Positions 1-7,434 of a DNA stretch of 14,901 nucleotides are shown in pieces (the stretch's first letter is position 1; each line of letters opens with the position of its first letter). The stretch lies in assembly GCA_947447845.1 (NCBI GenBank), contig CANFNO010000020.1, positions 1-14,901 of the forward strand, in the 5' to 3' direction. The notes under the pieces were generated by a model that saw only the letters and a list, made by a program, of their open reading frames with translations, made no database searches and had not been told where the DNA came from. A program made the position numbers and the translations under genes. This DNA is from Burkholderiales bacterium. GTDB lineage: Bacteria > Pseudomonadota > Gammaproteobacteria > Burkholderiales > Burkholderiaceae.

Positions 1-7
1 ACACCCC

Positions 8-841
8 ATGAAAATCTTTGGTAACAAACCCACACTGTCTGCCTGGTTCGGCCTGACCGTCGTCTCCATTTTTGTCTTCATTTCGATCTTCACACCCTGG
101 CTGGCACCCTATGGCGAATCCGCCAACATTGGTGGCACCTGGGACGAACCCTCCATGAAGATGTTGCTTGGCGCTGACCAGATCGGGCGCGACATGCTAA
201 CCCGCATCATGTATGGCGCGCGTATGACGATTGGCGTGGCGCTGGCCATCACGCTGTTGTCGTTTTTGATTGGCATCGTGCTGGGCTTTATCAGCGCCGT
301 GATGGGCGGCTGGGTGGACATGTTCTTCTCGCGCCTGGTGGATGTCATGCTGTCCATTCCCGGCCTGATCTTTGCGCTGATCATTTTGGGCGTGTTCGGC
401 TCCAGCATCCCGGTGCTGATCATGACCATTGCGGTGCTGGACTCCACCCGCGTGTTCCGCCTTTCGCGTGCCCTGGGCATGAACCTGACGGTGATGGAAT
501 ATGTCGAAGCTGCACGCCTGCGCGGCGAGGGTCTGTGGTGGGTGATCCGCCGCGAGATTCTGCCCAATGCCTGGGCGCCGCTGATCTCCGAATTCGGTCT
601 GCGTTTTTGCTTTAACTTTCTGTTTATCGCCGGCCTGTCCTTTCTGGGTCTGGGCATTCAGCCGCCCTATGCCGACCTGGGTGGCATGGTGCGTGAGAAC
701 GCAGCTGCCATCAACTTCGGCATGATGGCTCCGATCTATCCGGCCACTGCCATCGCCTTGCTCACCGTGTCGGTAAATCTGGTGGTCGACTGGATGCTGT
801 CCATCGACGCCCGCCCCTCCGGCGCGCAAGCCGAACTTTAA
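8..841 (+). CDS. ABC transporter inner-membrane permease, DppC/OppC type (277 aa)
   Basis: One of the two membrane subunits of a peptide/nickel-family ABC importer, which moves substrate from a periplasmic binding protein across the inner membrane. A first hydrophobic segment lies at residues 11-34. It is followed by the family hallmark LGADQIGRDMLTRIMYGAR at 54-72 (LGTDxxGRDxxSRxxYGAR in relatives). Further membrane spans lie at about 73-100, 115-145, 200-217 and 243-265. The EAA loop that docks on the ATPase is visible at about 164-189, with EAARLRGEG and a downstream LPNAW. The length is normal for DppC. The ATG is only 8 bases into the window, so its ribosome site cannot be judged, but the N-terminus fits the family. 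The matching DppB-type permease and binding protein are probably upstream, outside the window. The ATPase gene follows after 13 nt. Substrate is not deducible; peptides, nickel chelates, glutathione and sugars are all used by this family. Confidence 0.93.
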   Translation: MKIFGNKPTLSAWFGLTVVSIFVFISIFTPWLAPYGESANIGGTWDEPSMKMLLGADQIGRDMLTRIMYGARMTIGVALAITLLSFLIGIVLGFISAVMGGWVDMFFSRLVDVMLSIPGLIFALIILGVFGSSIPVLIMTIAVLDSTRVFRLSRALGMNLTVMEYVEAARLRGEGLWWVIRREILPNAWAPLISEFGLRFCFNFLFIAGLSFLGLGIQPPYADLGGMVRENAAAINFGMMAPIYPATAIALLTVSVNLVVDWMLSIDARPSGAQAEL

Positions 842-854
842 GCAAGGACACACC

Positions 855-2471
855 ATGAGCGATCAACTGATCCTGGAAATCAAAGGCCTGCGACTGGAGA
901 GCATCGCCGGCAACGTCATCGTCGACAACGTGGACGTGCGTGTCAACAAGGGCGAGGTGCTGGGCCTGATTGGCGAGTCGGGCGCCGGCAAGTCCACCAT
1001 TGGTCTGTCCAGCATGTGCTACGCGCGTGCAGGAGTGCACATTGCAGGCGGCGAAATTCTGATTGGCGGCGTGAACATCCGCGCTCTGGATACCGATGGG
1101 CGTCGCGACATGCGCGGCAAACGCATTGCCTACATTGCCCAAAGCGCCACGGCCGCCTTCAACCCGGCCCACACCTTGATGGATCAGGTCTGCGAAGCGC
1201 CGCTGATCCACAAGCTGATGAACCGTACCGAGGCCGAAGCCTGGGCGCGCCAGCTGTTTACCGCGCTGGACCTGCCTGATCCGGAAAATTTTGGTGATCG
1301 CTATCCACACCAGGCCTCGGGCGGGCAGTTGCAGCGCGCCATGGCGGCCATGGCCATGTCCTGCCGCCCGGACGTTTTGGTGCTGGACGAGCCCACCACT
1401 GCGCTGGACGTCACCACGCAGATCGAGGTACTGATCCTTCTCAAGTCGCTGATTCACCAGTACCACACCGCCGCGATCTACATCACCCACGATCTGGCAG
1501 TGGTGGCACAGGTGGCCGACCGCATCAAGGTGCTGCGCCACGGCAAGGAAGTGGAAGAAGGCCTGACCTCTCAAATCCTGCACAACGCCAAGCAGGAATA
1601 CACGGCGCGCCTGGTGGCAGTGCGGGGTGCAGCGGCCAGCGAGCGCGCGGCCCAAGGCACGGTCAAGCACGAAGAAACCGTGCTGTCGATCAAAGATTGT
1701 CATGCCTACTACGGCACCTTCCATGTGGTCAAAGGCGTGTCGCTGGACGTGAAGCGCGGTGAAACCGTGGCTGTAGTGGGCGAGTCGGGTTCGGGCAAAA
1801 GCACCTTGGCGCGCATTGTTACCGGCCTCTTGCCACCCCGAAGTGGCGAAATCATTTTTCAGGGCAAGGCACTTCCGCGCAGCCTCAAGGAGCGCAGCAA
1901 AGAACTCAAGCAGCGCATTCAGTTGGTCTATCAAATTCCAGATGTCGCCATCAACCCGCGCCAGAGCCTGATGGAAATCATTGGCCGGCCGGTACAGTTT
2001 TACTTCGGAGCCAGTGGCAAGGAAGTGCAAGAGCGTGCCAAAGAGTTGATGAATCTGGTGGAGTTGCCGCTGGAGTTTTTGACGCGCCGCCCCGGGCAGC
2101 TCTCGGGTGGGCAAAAGCAGCGCGTCTGCATCGCCCGCGCGCTGGCCGCCCGGCCCGACATGATTATCCTGGACGAGCCCACTTCGGCGCTGGATCCCCT
2201 GGTGGCAGAAGAAATCTTGACGCTGCTGCGCAAGTTGCAGCGCGAGCTTGGCCTGTCCTACATCCTGATCACCCACGATCTGGACGTGGTGCACCGCATC
2301 GCCCACCGCACGGCGGTGATGCTGCAGGGCAAGTTTGTGGCCTTTGATGCCACCGACAAGATTTTCGACAATCCAGAGCACCCCTACACGCAGAAGCTGA
2401 TAACCGCCGTACCCGAGATGCGGGTGGACTGGCTGGACGAAGTGCTTGCACACCGCGCCAAAGCTGCCTGA
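855..2471 (+). CDS. Fused two-domain ABC transporter ATPase (OppD-OppF type, 538 aa)
   Basis: Energises the importer whose permease lies just upstream; both nucleotide-binding domains are in one chain instead of separate OppD and OppF proteins. Domain 1 (about 5-255): Walker A GESGAGKST at 40-48, Q-loop Q96, signature ASGGQ at 154-158, Walker B with D178/E179, switch His H212. Domain 2 (about 276-520): Walker A GESGSGKST at 309-317, Q-loop Q360, canonical LSGGQ at 416-420, Walker B with D440/E441, H474. The C-terminal NPEHPYTQKL segment at 506-515 is the usual OppF/DppF tail. All catalytic residues are present in both halves. The ATG has a good Shine-Dalgarno (AAGGA, 844-848, 6 nt spacing). 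The last 26 nt are shared with the following permease gene. A 671-codon open frame on the opposite strand is a codon-bias shadow. Confidence 0.95.
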   Translation: MSDQLILEIKGLRLESIAGNVIVDNVDVRVNKGEVLGLIGESGAGKSTIGLSSMCYARAGVHIAGGEILIGGVNIRALDTDGRRDMRGKRIAYIAQSATAAFNPAHTLMDQVCEAPLIHKLMNRTEAEAWARQLFTALDLPDPENFGDRYPHQASGGQLQRAMAAMAMSCRPDVLVLDEPTTALDVTTQIEVLILLKSLIHQYHTAAIYITHDLAVVAQVADRIKVLRHGKEVEEGLTSQILHNAKQEYTARLVAVRGAAASERAAQGTVKHEETVLSIKDCHAYYGTFHVVKGVSLDVKRGETVAVVGESGSGKSTLARIVTGLLPPRSGEIIFQGKALPRSLKERSKELKQRIQLVYQIPDVAINPRQSLMEIIGRPVQFYFGASGKEVQERAKELMNLVELPLEFLTRRPGQLSGGQKQRVCIARALAARPDMIILDEPTSALDPLVAEEILTLLRKLQRELGLSYILITHDLDVVHRIAHRTAVMLQGKFVAFDATDKIFDNPEHPYTQKLITAVPEMRVDWLDEVLAHRAKAA

Positions 2472-3327
2472 ACGGTCTGCCCGCGCCAATCTGTGGCTGG
2501 GCATCCTGCTGATCGCCCTGGCGGCCCTGTCCTGGAGCACGGCCGGACTTTTTCCGCGCATCGTCAGCACCGATGTGTTCACCACCCTGTTCTGGCGCTC
2601 TGCGCTGGGCGGGGCATCCGTATTCCTGGCGCAGGCACTGTTTAACAAGCGCGATGACCTTGGCAGCCTGTGGCGGCTGACGCGGGCCGAATGGCTGATG
2701 TCCCTGGCCAGTTCAGGCGCCATGGTCTGCTTTATTGCCGCCTTCTTTTTCACCACGGTGGCCGACGTGGTGTTCATCTACAGTGCCTTTCCCATCCTGA
2801 CGCTGGTGCTGTCGGCCCTGCTATTGCGCACAGCCATTTACCGCATGGATGTGTTGTGCACGCTGACCGTCATCCTGGGCATGGGCCTGATCGTGTGGGG
2901 CCAAACCTCGCTGCACAACCTGCTCGGTGCCGGTCTGAGCCTGGCTGCAACCCTGCTATTCGCGCTCATCACCATAGGCATCAAGCGTTACCCGCAGGCT
3001 GAGATGGTGAAGGTAACTTACGTCGGCGCTTTTATGGCCGCCCTGGCGATGGCGCCCTTTTCGAGCTTTGGCAACACCAGCACCCACGACTTGCTATGGC
3101 TTTGGCTGTACGGTTTTTTGAATGTGGCCGTGGGCTTTGGCCTGTACCTGCTCGGCGTGCGCCGCATCAAGGCCGTGTTGGCCTCACTGGTTTGCATGAT
3201 TGAAATCCCTCTGGCTCCCCTTTGGGTTTATGCCTTGTTTGGCGAGGAGGTTTCCCGACAAAGCCTGCTGGGTGGCGGTGTGATCGTGTTTGCTGTGCTG
3301 GTGAATGTGGCACTGCACCGCCGCTAA
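2446..3327 (+). CDS. EamA/DMT-superfamily permease (293 aa, TTG start)
   Basis: Inner-membrane transporter of the drug/metabolite (EamA) superfamily, which exports amino acids, purines and other metabolites or takes up small organic solutes; substrate unknown. About ten hydrophobic segments arranged as two EamA repeats are seen: roughly 15-150 and 158-290. The second repeat ends with the typical IEIPLAPLWVYALFGE segment at 252-267. The start is inferred: in this frame there is a TAA at 2401 and no ATG or GTG between it and TTG 2446. The next in-frame GTG is near 2575, inside the first repeat. The start lies within the upstream ATPase gene (26-nt overlap), with only a weak purine stretch (GGACGA, 2435-2440) ahead of it, so translation is probably coupled. 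Whether it works with the ABC system is unknown. Confidence 0.85.
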   Translation: MHTAPKLPERSARANLWLGILLIALAALSWSTAGLFPRIVSTDVFTTLFWRSALGGASVFLAQALFNKRDDLGSLWRLTRAEWLMSLASSGAMVCFIAAFFFTTVADVVFIYSAFPILTLVLSALLLRTAIYRMDVLCTLTVILGMGLIVWGQTSLHNLLGAGLSLAATLLFALITIGIKRYPQAEMVKVTYVGAFMAALAMAPFSSFGNTSTHDLLWLWLYGFLNVAVGFGLYLLGVRRIKAVLASLVCMIEIPLAPLWVYALFGEEVSRQSLLGGGVIVFAVLVNVALHRR

Positions 3328-3385
3328 TCGCCCGGACGCCTAGAATGGCTATTAATACAAAAATGGTTCTTTCTGAGAGACATCC

Positions 3386-6025
3386 ATGGGATCGCGAGCC
3401 AGATTAAACGTCACCATCGCATTGCTTGCGGCCCTCTGGTTTGCCGCAACGTGGGTCGGTACGAACTGGCAGTTTGAACGCAAGCTTGAAAAACTGGTCC
3501 AATCCGAAAAGGGCCAGGCTGAACAAACAGCGGATGACGTGGGCGACAGCATTCGCCGAAATCTGCATTACGTGGCTGGTGTCCCCAATACTTTTGAACA
3601 CGCACTTCGGGTCTGGAAGGCGATTGATCGGTTTGGCCCCCATCCGAAACCCCATGCCCTGGCCAAGGAAGAAGCGTTCAAGAAGTGGATTGCCGATCCG
3701 ACACTTCATGATCTGAATGAATACCTCGCCCTGATAAAAGCCTCGCTGGGGGTGGACCTACTCTACGTCACCAATGCGGCAGGCGATGCCATCGCAGCCA
3801 GCAGCGAAGACGCCAAGATCAGCCCGATAGGGCTCAATTTTTCAGATCGACAATGGTATGCACAGACCAGCAAGGGTCAGCAAGGCATGCAATATGCCAT
3901 TGGAAAAGTCAGCGGCATCGCCGGTCTTTTTTTTGCCTCGCCGGTTATCCGTGATGGGGTGGTACTGGGCGCAGTAGTCGCCAAAGTGGATGTCAGTAGC
4001 CTCTCGTTTCTGGCAAGGCAATCGGAAGTCTTTGTGTCGGATAGCAACGGAGTGATCATTCTCGCCCACGACAAAACGCTGGAGATGCTGGCACTTCCGG
4101 GTGCCACCGTGGACAGGCTGTCCTCTCACGAAAAGCTTGCCACTTACCGGCGCGAATCGTTTCCCAAATTGCATGTGGCCACCTGGAAAGGGGATGAGCG
4201 ACTACGGTATTTTCAAGGTGAAACCACCCCTAATTTGTTGGCCAGTGCAGAGTTGACCGAGTTTGGTTTGACCGTGACGGCGGTCAACCATTTGCCTGGC
4301 TTTGAGTTGATCACCTCGGAGCGTTGGAGTGATCTGGCCTTGTTCTGGATGGCCGGTATCACGGTCATGTTGCTGGGATACGCCTACATGTCCTTGCGAC
4401 ACTCCAAGGCGCTGGCTCAGGAGAGCGAGCTGCGCACGCGCCTGATTCTGGAATCCGCCAATTGTGGAATTTGGGGGCAAACTGCGCACGGGGAATGCAC
4501 CTTTATCAACAACGAGGCGGCCCGGTTGCTGGGCTACGAGCCTCAGGAGTTACTGGGCAAACCGTTACACAGTCTGGTACATCACACGCACGCCGATGGA
4601 AGGCAATATCCACGTGAGGATTGCCCCATGTACGCCACGGGCATCGATGGCCAATTGCGGGCCAGCCAGCACGAAGTACTCTGGCGCAAGGATGGCACAT
4701 CCTTCGCCGTGGAGTACTCAACCTCGCCGCTGTATGTCAAAGGTGCATTGAACGGTGCCGTGGTGGTGTTTACCGACATCACCGAGCGCAACGCCCAGGA
4801 GCAGCAATTGGCCAAAGCCAAGGAAGATGCGGATGCGGCCAACAAGGCCAAGAGCGAGTTTCTGGCCAATATGTCCCACGAGATACGCACGCCCATGAAT
4901 GGTGTGATCGGCATGTCCCAGCTGCTGTTGGACACCCGGCTGTCGGACACCCAACTGGAGTACGTGAAGAACATTACCAAGTCAGGCGAGTCGCTGCTGC
5001 ACATCATCAATGACATCCTTGATCTGTCAAAAATCGAGGCCGGTTACATGGAGTTTTCTTTGCGGCCCTTCTCGATATCGGCGTTGGTGAATGCGGTCAC
5101 ATCCATTCTCGGCATTCGTGCTGAAAAGAAGTCCATCGCCCTGCGGGTTGAGCTGGCACCGGAAGTCACAGGAAACTTTGTCGGCGATGCGCAGCGCATA
5201 CGCCAGATTTTGATCAATCTGGCGGGCAACGCCGTCAAGTTCACTGCGGCTGGCGAGGTCTGTATTCGCGTTTGCGCGGCAGATTCACGGGTGCGCTTTG
5301 AAGTGGCGGACACGGGCATTGGTATCCCCCCTGAAGCCAGGGCGCGACTATTCACCAACTTCAGTCAGGCCGATTCCTCCACATCGCGCAAATACGGCGG
5401 CACCGGGCTGGGTCTTGCCATCAGCAAGCTATTGGCCGAAGGCATGGGTGGACGCATCGGCCTTGACAGCGTAGAGGGCAAAGGGAGCACGTTCTGGTTC
5501 GAATTGCCGTTGGAGCCTTACGCCCAGGAACTCGACGCGGATGACCTGGATGACACCAGTTCATCCGGTCCGGCGGCGATACGAATTGCTGACTCAACGC
5601 CCATGCCGCTGGCGTTAGGAGCCGAAAATGGCCCAGACGACACAAACCCGATCAATCGCATCTTGCTGGTGGAGGACCATCCGGTGAACCAGAAGCTGGC
5701 CAGCGTGCTGCTAGGCAGATTGGGCTATGACGTGGATCTGGCTGTGAATGGACTCGAGGCCGTAAAGGCCGCTGCCCAAAAGCCCTATGCCTTGATTCTC
5801 ATGGATATGCAAATGCCCGAGATGGACGGCTTGGAGGCAACGCGGGCCATCCGCAACACCGATGGATTCAACCAGCAGCGCCCCATCATCGGATTGACCG
5901 CCAATGCCATGCAAGCCGACCTGGATGCTTGCCGCGAAGCGGGTATGAATGACGTGCTCACCAAGCCCATTGACCGCAATGTGCTGGCGGTGTGCATGAA
6001 CCATTGGGCGCCACTAGAGGCTTGA
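3386..6025 (+). CDS. Membrane-bound hybrid sensor histidine kinase: Cache-like sensor, PAS, HisKA, HATPase, receiver (879 aa)
   Basis: Two-component sensor that autophosphorylates and passes the phosphate to its own receiver. TM1 is at about 7-26 and TM2 at about 315-337; the periplasmic stretch between them looks like a Cache sensor. The segment DRQWYAQTSKG (154-164), followed by YAIG, FFASPV and VLGAVVAKVDV, resembles the membrane-distal part of DctB-type dCache domains. A PAS domain covers about 347-468, then a short coiled linker. The H-box is FLANMSHEIRTP with phospho-acceptor H498. The N-box has N611/N615, G1 is DTGIGI 642-647 and G2 is GGTGLGL 671-677. The receiver (about 757-875) has acidic pair E763/D764, phospho-acceptor D807, T838 and K860. 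All key residues are intact. No HPt domain follows and no response regulator is adjacent, so the downstream partner must be elsewhere. ATG 3386 is preceded by GAGAGA at 3375-3380. A -10-like TAGAAT at 3341 could be its own promoter, but no good -35 is seen. Ligand unknown; an organic acid is a guess from the DctB likeness. Confidence 0.94.
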   Translation: MGSRARLNVTIALLAALWFAATWVGTNWQFERKLEKLVQSEKGQAEQTADDVGDSIRRNLHYVAGVPNTFEHALRVWKAIDRFGPHPKPHALAKEEAFKKWIADPTLHDLNEYLALIKASLGVDLLYVTNAAGDAIAASSEDAKISPIGLNFSDRQWYAQTSKGQQGMQYAIGKVSGIAGLFFASPVIRDGVVLGAVVAKVDVSSLSFLARQSEVFVSDSNGVIILAHDKTLEMLALPGATVDRLSSHEKLATYRRESFPKLHVATWKGDERLRYFQGETTPNLLASAELTEFGLTVTAVNHLPGFELITSERWSDLALFWMAGITVMLLGYAYMSLRHSKALAQESELRTRLILESANCGIWGQTAHGECTFINNEAARLLGYEPQELLGKPLHSLVHHTHADGRQYPREDCPMYATGIDGQLRASQHEVLWRKDGTSFAVEYSTSPLYVKGALNGAVVVFTDITERNAQEQQLAKAKEDADAANKAKSEFLANMSHEIRTPMNGVIGMSQLLLDTRLSDTQLEYVKNITKSGESLLHIINDILDLSKIEAGYMEFSLRPFSISALVNAVTSILGIRAEKKSIALRVELAPEVTGNFVGDAQRIRQILINLAGNAVKFTAAGEVCIRVCAADSRVRFEVADTGIGIPPEARARLFTNFSQADSSTSRKYGGTGLGLAISKLLAEGMGGRIGLDSVEGKGSTFWFELPLEPYAQELDADDLDDTSSSGPAAIRIADSTPMPLALGAENGPDDTNPINRILLVEDHPVNQKLASVLLGRLGYDVDLAVNGLEAVKAAAQKPYALILMDMQMPEMDGLEATRAIRNTDGFNQQRPIIGLTANAMQADLDACREAGMNDVLTKPIDRNVLAVCMNHWAPLEA

Positions 6026-6952
6026 AGTGAGCGCTATTTTCTGGTGACCATGGGCCATGGAAACCTGGATTGTGCTGGCGTGGGACAGCAACCAATCCTT
6101 GAAATCGGTTACGCGCTCGGGCACTGCTGACTGCCGCTCGGGCAACACAAACCAATAGCCGAATGGTCCCTCTACCTGCTGCGCGTTGTGGCGCAACAAC
6201 TCGCCTGATTGCAACTCACGTACCACCATAGCCTCGTCCACCACCACCACGCCAGCACCGGCAATGGCCGCACTGATGGCTTGGTCGAGGGTGCTGAAAG
6301 TCAGTCCGGGCTTGGCATCGAGTTCGCGCGGGCCATGCTGGGCAATCCACTGCTCCCAGACGGGTAGACGTTGACCCCCGTCCAGCACATGCAGCAAGGT
6401 CGCACCGGGCAATGCCGGTGGCTGGCCTTCGTTCCAGAGAACCGGGCTGCTGACCATGATGTGGTGCTCCATAAGCACCGGCTCGCAGGCGACTTTGGGC
6501 CAGGCCTGGCGGTCAAACACGATCAGACAGTCCAACGAACGGGTCTCGCGAAGGGAACCGATGCGGTCCGTGGTCACAGACAAGTCGATGTGGGGATAGC
6601 GGCTCCGAAAGTCCGACAGGCGCGGCGCCAACCAGCGGGTGGCAAAGGTGGGCGGCACATTGACCGCAAGCATCTGCCGCCTGTGTGTGCCTGCCGCCTT
6701 GTTGACAGCGACTTCCATCTCGGCAAACAGGCGCTGCAGGCTCTCTGCCAGTTCCCGCCCGGCTTCGGTCAGCTCAACCGCTTGGTGCACACGTAAAAAC
6801 AGGGGCACGCCCAGGGCCGTTTCCAGTTGTTTGATCTGGCGGCTGATAGCGCCCTGCGTCACATGCAGTTCTTCACCCGCCAAAGTAAAGCTGCCCTGGC
6901 GCGCAGCCACGGCAAAGGCTTTAAGCGCATTCAATGGTGGCAGGCGCTTCAC
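6014..6952 (-). CDS. LysR-family transcriptional regulator, GcvA-like (312 aa, GTG start)
   Basis: DNA-binding regulator of the LysR family. The N-terminal winged helix-turn-helix (about 1-65) reads LPPLNALKAF, GSFTLAGEELHVTQGAISRQI and LETALGVPLFLR. This is the pattern of the GcvA/AmpR branch (LPPLNALRAFEAAAR in relatives). A substrate-binding-like effector domain follows (about 93-295). The length is typical. Translation starts with GTG at 6952-6950; the ribosome site GAGG is formed by the last two bases of the folK stop codon plus the next two (6964-6961), 8 nt before the GTG. Being 10 nt behind folK on the same strand, it is probably co-transcribed with pcnB-folK instead of sitting divergent from a target gene, so its target cannot be read from context. 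Its 3' end overlaps the kinase gene's end by 12 nt, tail to tail. Confidence 0.92.
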   Translation of the reverse strand: MKRLPPLNALKAFAVAARQGSFTLAGEELHVTQGAISRQIKQLETALGVPLFLRVHQAVELTEAGRELAESLQRLFAEMEVAVNKAAGTHRRQMLAVNVPPTFATRWLAPRLSDFRSRYPHIDLSVTTDRIGSLRETRSLDCLIVFDRQAWPKVACEPVLMEHHIMVSSPVLWNEGQPPALPGATLLHVLDGGQRLPVWEQWIAQHGPRELDAKPGLTFSTLDQAISAAIAGAGVVVVDEAMVVRELQSGELLRHNAQQVEGPFGYWFVLPERQSAVPERVTDFKDWLLSHASTIQVSMAHGHQKIALTSSL

Positions 6953-6960
6953 CGCGGATG

Positions 6961-6964
6961 CCTC
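6961..6964 (-). promoter_or_regulatory. Ribosome binding site overlapping folK stop, for the LysR gene
   Basis: On the minus strand the folK stop TGA is directly followed by GG, giving TGAGG. GAGG lies 8 nt before a GTG start whose downstream codons encode a textbook GcvA-type LysR N-terminus. This decides the GTG as the start and suggests translational coupling to folK. Confidence 0.6.
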
Positions 6965-7427
6965 ACAAAATCCAGACCGATTGATCGGCCACCGCTTTCA
7001 GTTGCTTCTTGCTAACCAACTTGGGAGCGATCTCAGCCAGCGGACGCAGCACAAAGGCGCGCAGCCACATGCGGGGGTGCGGAATCACCAGGTCGGTGTC
7101 GTTGAGTTCCAACTGGTCATAGATCAGGATGTCCAGATCCAGCGTGCGCGGTGCATTGCGAAACGGTCGCCTTCGGCCTGCTGCGTCTTCGATAGTGTGA
7201 AGTTGTGCCAGCAGCGCATGCGGTTTGAGCCGGGTTTGTACTTCGGCCACAGCATTCACGTAGTCGTCACCACCAGCGTCCACCGGGGCGCTGCCATACA
7301 GCGACGATTGGCGTGTCAGCGCCAAACCATCCAGATCGGCAATCGCATTCAGCGCCTGCAAAACCGTGGCGCGCGAATCACCCAGATTGGCACCCAGGCC
7401 GATATAGGCAATCACCGGCTCACGCAT
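6963..7427 (-). CDS. folK: 2-amino-4-hydroxy-6-hydroxymethyldihydropteridine pyrophosphokinase (154 aa)
   Basis: Folate biosynthesis enzyme of the cytoplasm: transfers pyrophosphate from ATP to 6-hydroxymethyl-7,8-dihydropterin, before condensation with p-aminobenzoate by FolP. The N-terminus AYIGLGANLGD (7-17) is the family's substrate-binding start. RPFRNAPRTLDLDIL (87-101) is the signature, with the metal-binding pair D97/D99. HPRMWLRAFVLRPLAEIAP (117-135) is the conserved C-terminal block. Length is normal. The open frame extends further upstream inside pcnB, but the ATG at 7427 places the first beta strand right after the start and lies 7 nt behind the pcnB stop, so it is preferred. The upstream extension is arginine-rich shadow of pcnB. 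Cotranscription with pcnB is very likely and is common in proteobacteria. Confidence 0.95.
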   Translation of the reverse strand: MREPVIAYIGLGANLGDSRATVLQALNAIADLDGLALTRQSSLYGSAPVDAGGDDYVNAVAEVQTRLKPHALLAQLHTIEDAAGRRRPFRNAPRTLDLDILIYDQLELNDTDLVIPHPRMWLRAFVLRPLAEIAPKLVSKKQLKAVADQSVWIL

Positions 7428-7434
7428 CGCCCAC

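Noticed and set aside
762..2777. 671-codon open frame on the minus strand opposite the ABC ATPase
   Set aside because: It is antisense to a gene with complete ATPase motifs, has no recognisable domain, and its His/Gln-rich composition is what reversed GC-rich codons give.
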